A DNA stretch of 64,000 nt from CAIJXB01 sp964439595. Lineage in GTDB: Bacteria; Chlamydiota; Chlamydiia; Chlamydiales; Rhabdochlamydiaceae. Under the pieces are notes generated by a model. The model was given only the letters and a program-made list of their open reading frames with translations, ran no database searches and was not told the origin of the DNA. Below, piece after piece: positions 8,850 to 16,563 of this stretch (the stretch's first letter is position 1; each line of letters starts with the position of its first letter). The position numbers were made by a program, and so were the translations under genes. The stretch spans positions 23,544 to 87,543 of the forward strand of contig CAYTOK010000010.1 in NCBI GenBank assembly GCA_964439595.1, given 5' to 3'.

Positions 8850-8989
8850 CTGTAGCTTTTTCGATAAGCCGCTAGTTTTTCTGTCCGCAAAGCATCAGTG
8901 TGCTAATATTTTTTACTTTATTTTAATGTGTGCTCTATGGGAAACTCGTTAGTTTATTTCTGTAATTTATTTGTGATAAAGGGGATTAT

Positions 8990-9892
8990 ATGCATGTAGT
9001 GGAAGCTCCGGGTATTAGATTTGCTAAATTGGGAGAGGGCACGTACGGCTCTGTCTATCAAATGCGCCCCCCTAACGGAGGAGATTATAGCTTTAAGGTT
9101 TTTAACCGTGAAGATCGAATATGTTTGCAGTGGGAACGTTTTATTTTAGAAAATATCACACTTCACGGAGGGCATCCTAGTATTATTCGTTATTTTGGAC
9201 TTCTTCGTACTAGTGATAATCAACTAGGGCTTCACCTAGAATTAGGAGGAAAGGACCTTCATGGACATATAAAAAATGGAAGGGTCTTTTCTACTTTGGA
9301 AACAGTAGAGGTTGCAAGGAAAGTAGCTGAAGGTCTTTTTTTCTTGAAGCAAAAGAAGATTATACATGGGGACATTAAGCCGGCAAACATTCTTCTTTCG
9401 GAGGATAATAGCGTTAAGATAGTAGATTTTGGCATTTCTATATTAGGAGAAACTGGGAACTTACATCCGGCGCAGGCGGAGTGGTATAGAAGCCCGGAGG
9501 CTGTTTTACAAGTTAAGTATACAGCGGCTATTGATATGTGGGGACTAGCTTGTGTGATTTTTGAGATTTTTCAAAGAAGGGCGCTTTTTCCCTCAAATAA
9601 TGAAAGGCACTTAGTAGCCATGCAAGAGTATGTTTTGGATGGGGGGTATGAGGAAGAGCTAATAAACTCTGCCTCGCCGAGTCGTCAAGAAGAAATACGG
9701 CTTAGTCGGCAAATGGTAGTATCTACAGAGATCCCTTTTTTAGAAGAGCTTGGAGAAGAATGTCCTCTATTGCCTATTTTACAAGCTATGTTAGATTTTT
9801 CTCCAAAATCGCGTATGACTGCAGAGGAGTTTCTTTTGCAAACAAGCCCTGAGTCCGAGAGTTTTGCATTTATTGACCGAAACTGTAGTTAG
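8990..9892 (+). CDS. Eukaryote-like serine/threonine protein kinase (CMGC-like)
   Basis: 300 aa, essentially one kinase domain with no membrane segment. All core motifs are present: glycine loop GEGTYGSVY (residues 16-24), the Lys in YSFKVF, helix-C Glu in WERFILEN, catalytic loop HGDIKPANIL (HGD instead of HRD), DFG, activation-segment end AEWYRSPEAVL and IDMWGLACVIFEIF. The WYRSPE form and the DMWGLAC helix resemble eukaryotic CMGC kinases (DYRK/CDK-like) more than the PknB-type kinases of bacteria. A strong Shine-Dalgarno (AAAGGGG) lies 6-7 nt before the ATG. It stands alone between the lon run and the convergent SpoU gene. An effector role in the host is inference; no secretion signal can be judged by eye. 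Confidence 0.85.
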   Translation: MHVVEAPGIRFAKLGEGTYGSVYQMRPPNGGDYSFKVFNREDRICLQWERFILENITLHGGHPSIIRYFGLLRTSDNQLGLHLELGGKDLHGHIKNGRVFSTLETVEVARKVAEGLFFLKQKKIIHGDIKPANILLSEDNSVKIVDFGISILGETGNLHPAQAEWYRSPEAVLQVKYTAAIDMWGLACVIFEIFQRRALFPSNNERHLVAMQEYVLDGGYEEELINSASPSRQEEIRLSRQMVVSTEIPFLEELGEECPLLPILQAMLDFSPKSRMTAEEFLLQTSPESESFAFIDRNCS

Positions 9893-9959
9893 CAAAATAT
9901 AGACAGTCATAGGCATTGTAAAATTAGTATCTTTTTAGATACAAAGAGAATCCTCAGGA

Positions 9960-10673
9960 TTATTGGAACTGGTTTCTGATACAGCTGGCTGCAATAGCAA
10001 AGGAGGCTGCTACATTTAGAGAGTTTTTGTTTCCTTGTAAAGGTATTTCTAAGATGGTATCGCAACTTTGGAGGATTTCTTGAGGTACTCCAAATTCTTC
10101 ATTCCCAAGAATTAGCGTAAAAGAAGAGGGGAAGGTAAAAGAAAAAAGAGGAGTAGATGGGGAAGCTGTTTCTAAAGCAATCCAAGGTCTTGGAAGGGAT
10201 TGAATATCCACATTTTCTTTTTGGGGTACTAGAGTGTAGGTTCCCATAGATGCTTTTTGCACTTTGGGGTTTATGGAAGTGGGGGTCTTAGAAGAAAAAT
10301 AGATAGTTCCCAAACGAAAAGCCTCTGTTGTTCGCAAGATACTTCCCACGTTAAACGCAGATCGGAGGTCGCTTAGGTAGATAGCTATGGGGAGAAAAGG
10401 AGCGTTACTTGAGCTGTCTTTGGTTTTTACATGGAGTAGAAAATGCTCTTTTTGTGAAAGCTCTGCTTTTTCTAAGTGCAGGTGAAATCTATAACTAATT
10501 TCTTCATGGCTTTGCAGGTTTAGTAAGGGTAAATTTAGCCATAATTCTAGGTTTCTATACGAGTAGATTTTCTCTTCGTCTTCTTTTTGAAAAATAGCTT
10601 TTAATAAGACGCTTGCTTGCTTATGTTGAGCCTTACTAGATAAGTTTAGGAACTTTCTTTTAGTAAAGCTCAT
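9960..10673 (-). CDS. SpoU/TrmH-family RNA methyltransferase
   Basis: SPOUT-knot methyltransferase that 2'-O-methylates ribose in tRNA or rRNA. 237 aa. The three SpoU motifs are clear in the C-terminal half: AFNVGSILRTTEAF (motif 1, at about residue 111), LILGNEEFGVP (motif 2) and EIPLQGNKNSLNVAASFAIA (motif 3). The N-terminal 80 residues are not recognised and probably form a substrate-binding extension. It starts 3 nt after the stop of the upstream ABC-F gene on the same strand, so the two are an operon linked to translation. The exact target nucleotide cannot be read from the sequence. Confidence 0.88.
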   Translation of the reverse strand: MSFTKRKFLNLSSKAQHKQASVLLKAIFQKEDEEKIYSYRNLELWLNLPLLNLQSHEEISYRFHLHLEKAELSQKEHFLLHVKTKDSSSNAPFLPIAIYLSDLRSAFNVGSILRTTEAFRLGTIYFSSKTPTSINPKVQKASMGTYTLVPQKENVDIQSLPRPWIALETASPSTPLFSFTFPSSFTLILGNEEFGVPQEILQSCDTILEIPLQGNKNSLNVAASFAIAASCIRNQFQ

Positions 10674-10676
10674 AGG

Positions 10677-12260
10677 CTATTTTTTAGTTGTGGATAGGTA
10701 TTCATCTAACCCGCCGTCAAAAAGGCGTATTCCATTTTCTTCAAACGCAATTAATCTTGTTGAGGATTTTTGGATGAGGTCTCTATCATGGGAGGCAAAA
10801 AGAACTGTGCCTTTAAAATCTTCTAATGCCCAAGATAGTGCTGAAACAGCTTCTAGGTCGAGGTGGTTATTTGGTTCATCTAAAATGAGTACGTTATAGT
10901 TACAAAGCATCATTTTTCCAATAAGAAGACGTGCTGTTTCTCCTCCTGATAGATGGGAAATAGATTTAAAGGCTTCATCTCCTGAAAATAGCATTTTACC
11001 AAGGATACTTCTCACTTCTTGGTCATAAGTGCCAAGCTTTTGTTTTTTAAGCCATTCAAAAGCAGTTTCTCCACTTTTTTTATCAATGCATTCTTGGTGA
11101 TTTTGTGGAAAGTAGCCTATCTGTACTTGATGTCCCGGCTCAATTGTTCCGCTTTCGGGAGTGAGAACTCCAGCTAGCAGTTTAAGCAGTGTAGTTTTTC
11201 CTCTGCCGTTATTTCCTATGACAGCAACTTTATCTCCCCTTGCAATTTCAAAGTTAAGGTTTTTGATTACGGTGTTTTTATCGTATGATTTGGAAACGTG
11301 CTCTGCTTTGAATACAATCTGCCCTGAAGTTTTTTCTGGAGGATAAAAGCGGATGTAGGGGCGTTGAATATTTGATTGTTTTAGCTCTTGGGGTTGGAGT
11401 CTATCGATTTCTCTAATGCGAGACTGTACCTGACTAGCTCTTGTTCCAGCGCCAAACTTAGAAACAAATTCTCTTAGCTGTGCTACTTTTTTTTCTTTTG
11501 ATTTGTTTTCGTCTTCGGTTCTTTCTCTAATAGAGGTTTTGGTCACCAGCATATCATCGTAGTTGCCTGGATAGATGATGAGCGTTTCATAGTCGATGTC
11601 TGCAATGCGATTTGTGACAGCGTTTAAGAAATGTCTATCATGGCTAACTACTACAAGAACGCCTTTATAGTCGTGTAAAAAAGTTTCTAGCCAGCGAATA
11701 GATTCGAGGTCTAGGTGGTTTGTCGGTTCATCCAAGATAAGAGCATCGGGATTGCCAAAAAGAGCCTGGCAAAGCATAACGCGAAATTGACGATCTGTGG
11801 GGATTGTATGCATCGCGTTATAGTGAAATTCTGGAGGGATCCCCATGCCAGAAAGAAGCGTTTCAGCATCGGACTCTGCACTGTAGCCATCTTCTTCACT
11901 AATCACTTCCTCAATTTCACCAAGTCGGATACCGATGGCGTCTGTCATTTCTGTTTCGTAAAGAGCGTCTCTTTCTAATAAAACCTTCCAAAGTCGGGGA
12001 TTGCCCATAATTACGACATCAACTAGTCTATTCTCACGAAAGTCTTCGATGTTTTGCCTTAGGTAACCTACTTTGTTGGGTAAACTGATTTGACCGCTTG
12101 TGGGTTCTTCTAGCCCCATGACGATTTTAAGGAGGGTTGACTTGCCGGCTCCATTAGGACCGGTTAGCCCGTAGCGGCATCCTGCATTAAAAGTTGCTTG
12201 GACTCCATCAAATAAGACACGTGAGCCGATTTTTTTAGAAACATTAGATAAGGTAATCAT
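10677..12260 (-). CDS. ABC-F family ATPase, YbiT type
   Basis: Soluble duplicated ABC ATPase without membrane domains; ABC-F proteins act on ribosomes. 527 aa from the ATG giving MITLSNV (27 additional in-frame residues upstream look non-coding). Two ATPase halves: Walker A GPNGAGKSTLLK with LILDEPTNHLDLESIRWLE, and GNNGRGKTTLLK with LSGGETARL and LILDEPNNHLDLEAVSALSW. The first half has a degenerate signature (TDRQFRVML), and the motifs GYSAESDAETLLSGMGIP and YPGNYDDM match what I recall of E. coli YbiT. An inter-domain linker lies at about residues 240-310. Divergent from xerC with an 80 nt gap; SpoU follows directly. Matches the position of CT348. Confidence 0.93.
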   Translation of the reverse strand: MITLSNVSKKIGSRVLFDGVQATFNAGCRYGLTGPNGAGKSTLLKIVMGLEEPTSGQISLPNKVGYLRQNIEDFRENRLVDVVIMGNPRLWKVLLERDALYETEMTDAIGIRLGEIEEVISEEDGYSAESDAETLLSGMGIPPEFHYNAMHTIPTDRQFRVMLCQALFGNPDALILDEPTNHLDLESIRWLETFLHDYKGVLVVVSHDRHFLNAVTNRIADIDYETLIIYPGNYDDMLVTKTSIRERTEDENKSKEKKVAQLREFVSKFGAGTRASQVQSRIREIDRLQPQELKQSNIQRPYIRFYPPEKTSGQIVFKAEHVSKSYDKNTVIKNLNFEIARGDKVAVIGNNGRGKTTLLKLLAGVLTPESGTIEPGHQVQIGYFPQNHQECIDKKSGETAFEWLKKQKLGTYDQEVRSILGKMLFSGDEAFKSISHLSGGETARLLIGKMMLCNYNVLILDEPNNHLDLEAVSALSWALEDFKGTVLFASHDRDLIQKSSTRLIAFEENGIRLFDGGLDEYLSTTKK

Positions 12261-12339
12261 AGAGCACTTCTTTTGAAAAATTATGAATAATTCTACCATA
12301 AGAAGAAAAGCTCGGCAAGAAAACTTTAGAGGAAAAAGC

Positions 12340-13278
12340 ATGGAAGAATTTATTTGTCACAAAGAGTTGTTTTTACAGCATATGAAAGTAGTGAAAAATT
12401 CTTCAATTCACACTTTGCGCAATTATAGTATCGACCTGGATCAGTTTTTAGAATTTGCTAGCTCTTTTTTAGGAGAAAAAACTTGGGAAATGAAAGATAT
12501 AACTAAAAAAGTGATTAGATCGTATTTGGCAGAGTTAAATAATAACGCGAAGAAAAAAAGGACAGTTTTAAGAAGGCTTTCTTCTCTTCGCTCTTTTTTT
12601 ATGTACCTTGTAAAGGAGGGAATTCTTTCTCATACTCCCTTGGAGGATATACAAAGTCCTAAGCTTGAAAAAACAATTCCGGTCTCTATAGCTTATGCTC
12701 AAGTAGAAAGACTTTTTGCTCAGCCGGATATAGAATCTTATCTTGGGCTCCGGGACAGATGTATGATGGAGCTTTTTTATAGTAGCGGACTCCGTATTAG
12801 TGAGGTAGTTGCATTAAATAAGTCTCACGTGGATGTGCCTGGGTGTAAAATTAGGGTTCAGGGTAAAGGAAAAAAAGAAAGAGTAATTCCGATTACGAAA
12901 ACAGCAGGGGATTGGATTCTTCGTTATGTAAAGCACCCTGATCGTTTTTTAGATAGTAAAGAACATCAAGCTGAAAAAGATCCGCAGGCTCTTTTTTTAA
13001 ATAAATGGGGGGAAAGGCTGACAGCAAGGTCTATTGATCGCAATTTTAAAGATTATTTAAAAGGTAGCGGTTTAGTAGAGAGAATTACCCCCCATACAAT
13101 TCGCCACACTATAGCAACTCACTGGCTAGAAAACGGAATGGATCTTAAGACGATTCAGATGCTGTTAGGTCATAGCTCTTTAGCTACTACTACAATTTAT
13201 ACCCACGTTTCTTCGAAGCTGAAAAAAGAAGTGTATGATAAGACTCACCCAAGAGCGCTATCTGAGTTTGAAAAGTAG
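12340..13278 (+). CDS. xerC: Tyrosine recombinase XerC
   Basis: Site-specific recombinase that resolves chromosome dimers at dif together with XerD. 312 aa from the ATG giving MEEFICHKELF, chosen because AGAGGA lies 6 nt upstream; an earlier in-frame ATG at 12283 adds 19 basic residues that do not look like family sequence. The SAM-like core-binding domain covers about residues 1-95 (NSSIHTLRNYSIDLDQF). The catalytic residues are visible: Arg in SSGLRISEVVALN, Lys in GKGKKERVIPI, the H-x-x-R box HTIRHTIATHW, His in LLGHSSLATT and the nucleophile Tyr in IYTHV. The neighbourhood is housekeeping, which argues for chromosomal XerC rather than a phage integrase. Confidence 0.93.
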   Translation: MEEFICHKELFLQHMKVVKNSSIHTLRNYSIDLDQFLEFASSFLGEKTWEMKDITKKVIRSYLAELNNNAKKKRTVLRRLSSLRSFFMYLVKEGILSHTPLEDIQSPKLEKTIPVSIAYAQVERLFAQPDIESYLGLRDRCMMELFYSSGLRISEVVALNKSHVDVPGCKIRVQGKGKKERVIPITKTAGDWILRYVKHPDRFLDSKEHQAEKDPQALFLNKWGERLTARSIDRNFKDYLKGSGLVERITPHTIRHTIATHWLENGMDLKTIQMLLGHSSLATTTIYTHVSSKLKKEVYDKTHPRALSEFEK

Positions 13279-13291
13279 TGTGAAAAAAAAT

Positions 13292-13655
13292 AAAAGGGAA
13301 AACGATAAGCCGGATTTTGTCGGTGCTTTATTAGAGCTTTGGGCAATCATTCTTCTAGGGAATTTGTTGCCAAATTCCTCATGCGATTTTTAAGAGCCAT
13401 CCGGAGCAGGACTTATAAGGCTCTTGTATTCTTGCTTCAGATAGGGTTTGTAGCAAAGTACATTTTCTGCACTTTGAAAAGCTCTTAAAGCTTTTATTTT
13501 CATCCTGTCTTCTAAAATTTTAGAAGCGGTTTAGTTTCTGTTACACTTTCCGTAGCCTTACGGCCCCCGGCCTTTCGCCGGTATCTGCTCCTATGAAGTC
13601 CAGACTTTCCTCTCCCTTTATAAAAAAGGCAGCGATTGCCTGCTTTCCCTTTTAA
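13292..13655 (-). ncRNA. rnpB: RNase P RNA (type A)
   Basis: Catalytic RNA that removes tRNA 5' leaders. The minus strand reads GAGGAAAGTCTGGACTTC near the 5' end (P4 5' strand and J3/4, family form GAGGAAAGTCCGGGCUCC), then CATAGGAGCAG, a conserved ACAGAAACTAAACCGC segment, and ends GCCGGCTTATCG-like (here CCGGCTTATCG), the hallmark 3' end. The ends pair as P1: AAAAGGGAAA at the 5' side (about 13645-13654) with TTTCCCTTTT at the 3' side (about 13293-13302). Length about 364 nt. A T-rich run directly after P1 (TATTTTTTTTC) may terminate it. It begins about 10 nt after the stop of the zinc-ribbon gene on the same strand, so read-through from that gene is likely. Confidence 0.93.
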
Positions 13656-13665
13656 AAAAAATTTG

Positions 13666-14436
13666 CTAAGCGCTAGCGATTTTTCTGCGTCTTCTTTTTT
13701 TGCCGGATCCGTCGGTCTCTTCATTTTCTTGTTCTGAAGGCCAAAAATGGATTCTAGAGCAGTGCTCGCAAAAAGTTAAGTTGTCGCCCTTGCGGACTAA
13801 GTTTTCATGCTGAGCAGTTAAAGTAATGTGGCAGCCACTGCAAGTCCTATTTTCAATAGCAACAATGACTCGATCTTTTTTATTTTTTAAGAGTCTTTCA
13901 TATACTTTTAAAAGATCCGGAGTTGCGATTTTTGCAAGCTCTTCTCGTTCTTTTTGTAAGCGGCTTCCTTCTTCGTTAATCATCGCAATACTTGAAGTAA
14001 CTTCTTTTTCTAAGGTAGCGCTGCTTTCATCTGAAGAAATTAAACTTTTCTTGATTGTTTCTAAGAGCTCTTCTTCAGCTACTTTTTTATCGACAAGATC
14101 AGATATTTTTTGCTCGAGAGAGACTTTTTCTCTTTCTGCAGCAGTCATTTCTAAAGTTAAAGCATTGAATTCATCAGATTTTTTAATGCTTAGTTGTTGT
14201 GTTTCAAACTTTTTAAGTTTAGCAATAATCTCTTGTAACTTGAGCTCTTGTTGCTCGATAGTAGTAAAGAGTTCTTTGATTTCTTGCTCTTTATCTGTAG
14301 ACTGTTGTTTGAGTTCTTGTCGAAGGGAGTCGATTTGTTCGAGCTCTTTTAGACGTTCTTTTTTTAGTCTCATGAGACGGATCATTTTCATGTCCAGCTC
14401 TTGGATGTCAATGATGACTTTCAGTGCTTCTTGCAT
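13666..14436 (-). CDS. cdsZ: Coiled-coil C4 zinc-ribbon protein (CdsZ/CT398-like)
   Basis: 256 aa: a long charged coiled-coil (residues about 5-185, heptad-rich Glu/Lys/Leu) followed by a zinc ribbon with two CxxC pairs, CSGCH and CEHC, and a basic tail ending KKRRRRKIA. This is the layout of the bacterial DUF164/C4 zinc-ribbon family. The chlamydial member CT398 (CdsZ) was reported to bind sigma-54 (RpoN) and the type III secretion export apparatus; whether that holds here is inference by family. The start ATG lies just 5' of an AT-rich region; rnpB follows about 10 nt after the stop on the same strand. Confidence 0.8.
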   Translation of the reverse strand: MQEALKVIIDIQELDMKMIRLMRLKKERLKELEQIDSLRQELKQQSTDKEQEIKELFTTIEQQELKLQEIIAKLKKFETQQLSIKKSDEFNALTLEMTAAEREKVSLEQKISDLVDKKVAEEELLETIKKSLISSDESSATLEKEVTSSIAMINEEGSRLQKEREELAKIATPDLLKVYERLLKNKKDRVIVAIENRTCSGCHITLTAQHENLVRKGDNLTFCEHCSRIHFWPSEQENEETDGSGKKRRRRKIASA

Positions 14437-14858
14437 GGATTTCTCGCGAGTTGGATTAAAATATGTAAAATACTGGAATTACGTAAGATTATCCCGTTTT
14501 ATTAATATACATCAAGAGAAAACTGTACCCCCCTCCTAAAAAGAGGTCGTATTTTTTACTTTTTTACTTTTTTTAATAAAAAAATATTTGAAAAATAAGG
14601 TTCGTTTCTATTTGGCTATTCCTTGAGTGTACGATTCTACTGGAGCGTGAGTTATATTACTGAATTGGTAGTGAAATAGATGGCCATTAATTTTTGCCTA
14701 AAGAAAAGTTTGCGGCATGAGCTGTCATGACGGTGTCTGTAAGTTGAGGTGACTTTTCAAGGAGGGGAAGTTTTGCGTAAGAATTGGCGTCTTCATAAAA
14801 AAGCTACAAGAATCGAATCCTTGTAGCTAAAAATACTTAGAACTGAATAAGAAGGCTA
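14437..14858. other. Intergenic region between zinc-ribbon gene and RRM gene
   Basis: 422 nt. The right end holds the RRM-gene terminator listed separately; the rest must carry the promoter of the minus-strand zinc-ribbon gene. The T-rich stretch at 14550-14590 is notable but no open frame, tRNA or recognised RNA is seen. Confidence 0.45.
14793..14826 (-). terminator. Rho-independent terminator of the RRM gene
   Basis: A perfect 9 bp stem (AGCTACAAG/CTTGTAGCT) with a 9 nt loop, followed on the minus strand by a run of six Ts. It lies about 35 nt after the RRM gene stop. The loop contains ATCGAATC, which superficially recalls a tRNA T-loop, but no tRNA cloverleaf can be drawn around it. Confidence 0.75.
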
Positions 14859-15188
14859 TTAAGAATAGCTTTTTTGCCAGCTGTTATTATTATCTCTTCT
14901 GCGGTCTGAACGAGGAGCAAATCCTGTCTTTTTTTGCTCTGGATGAGCGATGTTTACAATAAGTGTTCTGCCATGTAGTTCCGCTCCATGAGTCGCGTCA
15001 ATCGCTTTTAAGGCTGCATCTTCAGATTCCATTTCAACAAAGCCAAATCCTTTGGACTTTCCTGTCATTTTATCGTTAATGATTCGTGCAGATACAACTT
15101 CTCCAAAGGGAGCAAAAAAATCTCTTAGTTCTTCTTCTGTAAGACTGTAAGGAAGACTTCCTACATACAGCTTCTTATTTTGGGACAT
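14859..15188 (-). CDS. RRM-domain RNA-binding protein
   Basis: 109 aa, a single RNA recognition motif plus a basic, Ser/Asn-rich tail. RNP2 is KLYVGSLPYS and RNP1 is KGFGFVEM, with the beta-alpha-beta-beta-alpha-beta order intact; the tail (RSDRRRDNNNSW) is typical of small bacterial RRM proteins such as cyanobacterial Rbp and chlamydial or planctomycete relatives. The start giving MSQNKKLYVG is chosen because CAGGAG lies 6-7 nt upstream; the longer frame adds 7 residues. Monocistronic with its own terminator. Likely cytosolic, binding single-stranded RNA; targets unknown. Confidence 0.9.
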   Translation of the reverse strand: MSQNKKLYVGSLPYSLTEEELRDFFAPFGEVVSARIINDKMTGKSKGFGFVEMESEDAALKAIDATHGAELHGRTLIVNIAHPEQKKTGFAPRSDRRRDNNNSWQKSYS

Positions 15189-15457
15189 ACAAACTCCTGA
15201 TAAATGCATTCACAATGTGTTTTTAGTTCTCTTTTATTCGACGGAGGTCTTTTGCAACGAAATCTTTAGCGATAAGCGTTTTCAAATGAGTAACTCTTGG
15301 ATAAGAATATAAAGATTGACTAAACGTGCATATTGTATCGAATTGCTATTTTATTTGTCGATAAAGAAACGGTAGGAAGGGAAAAAAATGACTGTTTCCT
15401 AAAAAATAAAGAATGGTGTATGTGTAAATTAATTGTTTTACATGTCGTGAGGTGTCT

Positions 15458-16138
15458 ATGAAGAGATGGTGGTTTTATATAGCTTTTTGCTTTTGTGCTT
15501 CGGCGACTGCCGCATTGTCTGAATATTGGTTAATCCAGGAAGATTTTATTAAGCTAGGAAAGAGAGAGTTTTATCTAGAGAAAAAACAAGAAGATTTGTC
15601 TAAACAGAAAGCATGGTTAAAGGACAAGAAAGAACTATTTGATATTATAGGAGCTGAGGATTTAGAAAATCCTCAATATGTTTTTTTAGCCCCTTTAAAG
15701 AATTTAGCCTCATTATCCTTTTATGAGCCGATTTCTCATAGAGAAAAAAGTCGTAACGTCCTTCTTGAAACTACGATGCATTTTCAGATTTTTTCTCTCC
15801 ATCAATTTTTGCCGGAATGTTCTTTAAAAGAGGAAACTGTTTTTATAACTACGAAGCCTTATTTTTTTTATGCTTTGTATGATATAACTCTGGGTTCGCA
15901 GGAAATTTTTGAAAAAGCTTTAAAAGAGGCTTCTATTAGATGTTCTAAAGATTCTATTAGTTGGTGTGTATTCAAATCTCTTTTAGCTGGGAGTACTCCT
16001 AAATATCTTGTTTGTCTTTCTTTTGCTACCAAAGAGGAGTTGAAGGAGTGGTCTATGGAGAAAGTGCTTCCCGAGATAACTTTAAATGATATTTTTCGTG
16101 ATAAGAAAAGTGGATGGATGAAAAGGCTGTCTTTTTGA
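15458..16138 (+). CDS. Membrane-anchored coiled-coil protein of unknown function
   Basis: 226 aa, not recognised. Residues about 3-22 form a hydrophobic N-terminal anchor or signal sequence after MKRWW; residues about 25-60 are a charged coiled-coil (EKKQEDLSKQKAWLKDKKEL); the remainder is a mixed domain with four cysteines. The ATG at 15458 is preferred over GTG at 15452 because GTGAGG lies 6 nt upstream. It precedes hctA on the same strand with a gap of about 100 nt that appears to contain a separate promoter. Probably periplasmic or membrane-facing, but a function cannot be named. Confidence 0.7.
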   Translation: MKRWWFYIAFCFCASATAALSEYWLIQEDFIKLGKREFYLEKKQEDLSKQKAWLKDKKELFDIIGAEDLENPQYVFLAPLKNLASLSFYEPISHREKSRNVLLETTMHFQIFSLHQFLPECSLKEETVFITTKPYFFYALYDITLGSQEIFEKALKEASIRCSKDSISWCVFKSLLAGSTPKYLVCLSFATKEELKEWSMEKVLPEITLNDIFRDKKSGWMKRLSF

Positions 16139-16242
16139 GTTTTTTTTCTTATGTAAAAAAAAATATAGTTGCAGATTATTAGATAAATCTAGTATGGACA
16201 TAGGTAAGCGAATGTATTTTTAAACCATATCAGGAGATAATT

Positions 16243-16494
16243 ATGGGACTCAAAGACACTGTGTGTGAAGTAAAAGAACTGTTAGCTGGTATTTCAGCAG
16301 ATTTAGCAAAAGCAGAAAAAGGCAATAAAGCTGCTGCGCAAAGAGTAAGAGTGCAGACAATTGAGCTAGAAAAAGTAGCAAAAACTTATAGAAAAGAATC
16401 TGTGCAAGCAGAGAAAAAGGCAGATAAAAAAGCTGCTCCTAAAAAAACACCTGCAAAAAAAGCTACTGCTAAGGTTCCAAAGAAGAAAAAATAA
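16243..16494 (+). CDS. hctA: Histone H1-like DNA-binding protein Hc1
   Basis: Nucleoid-condensing protein of the chlamydial developmental cycle. 83 aa. The N-terminal half matches chlamydial Hc1 closely, including the KAEKGNKAAAQRVR block and ELEKVAKTYRKES; the tail is Lys/Ala/Pro-rich (KKAAPKKTPAKKATAK) as in eukaryotic H1. It is shorter than the approximately 125 aa of C. trachomatis Hc1 because the basic tail is truncated. RBS CAGGAG lies 8 nt upstream. A possible promoter is TTGCAG (16169) and TAGTAT (16190), but the 15 nt spacer is short. A terminator follows, then rlmD, the same neighbour as in C. trachomatis (CT743-CT742). Confidence 0.93.
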   Translation: MGLKDTVCEVKELLAGISADLAKAEKGNKAAAQRVRVQTIELEKVAKTYRKESVQAEKKADKKAAPKKTPAKKATAKVPKKKK

Positions 16495-16507
16495 GAAATA
16501 GTATCTT

Positions 16508-16539
16508 AAAAAGGAGAACAATTCTGCTTCTCCTTTTTT
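16508..16539 (+). terminator. Rho-independent terminator of hctA
   Basis: An 11 bp stem (AAAAAGGAGAA/TTCTCCTTTTT) with a 9 nt loop merges into a T-run. It starts 14 nt after the hctA stop and separates hctA from rlmD, so the abundant hctA message can end before rlmD. Confidence 0.8.
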
Positions 16540-16563
16540 GTTTTCCCTGTTATTCTGTCATTC

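Noticed and set aside
12340..13278. XerC as integrase of a mobile element
   Set aside because: It is in a conserved housekeeping block beside the ABC-F gene with no attachment repeats or phage genes nearby.
13512..13724. A 70-residue open frame on the minus strand
   Set aside because: It lies in RNase P RNA and the end of the zinc-ribbon gene in another frame.
13826..14539. A 237-residue Ser-rich open frame on the plus strand
   Set aside because: It is the antisense of the coiled-coil gene; Glu/Lys-rich coiled coils commonly give Ser/Phe-rich opposite frames.
14796..14825. Possible tRNA T-arm (ATCGAATC between pairing arms)
   Set aside because: The stem is a terminator hairpin with a T-run; no acceptor, D or anticodon arms can be formed around it.
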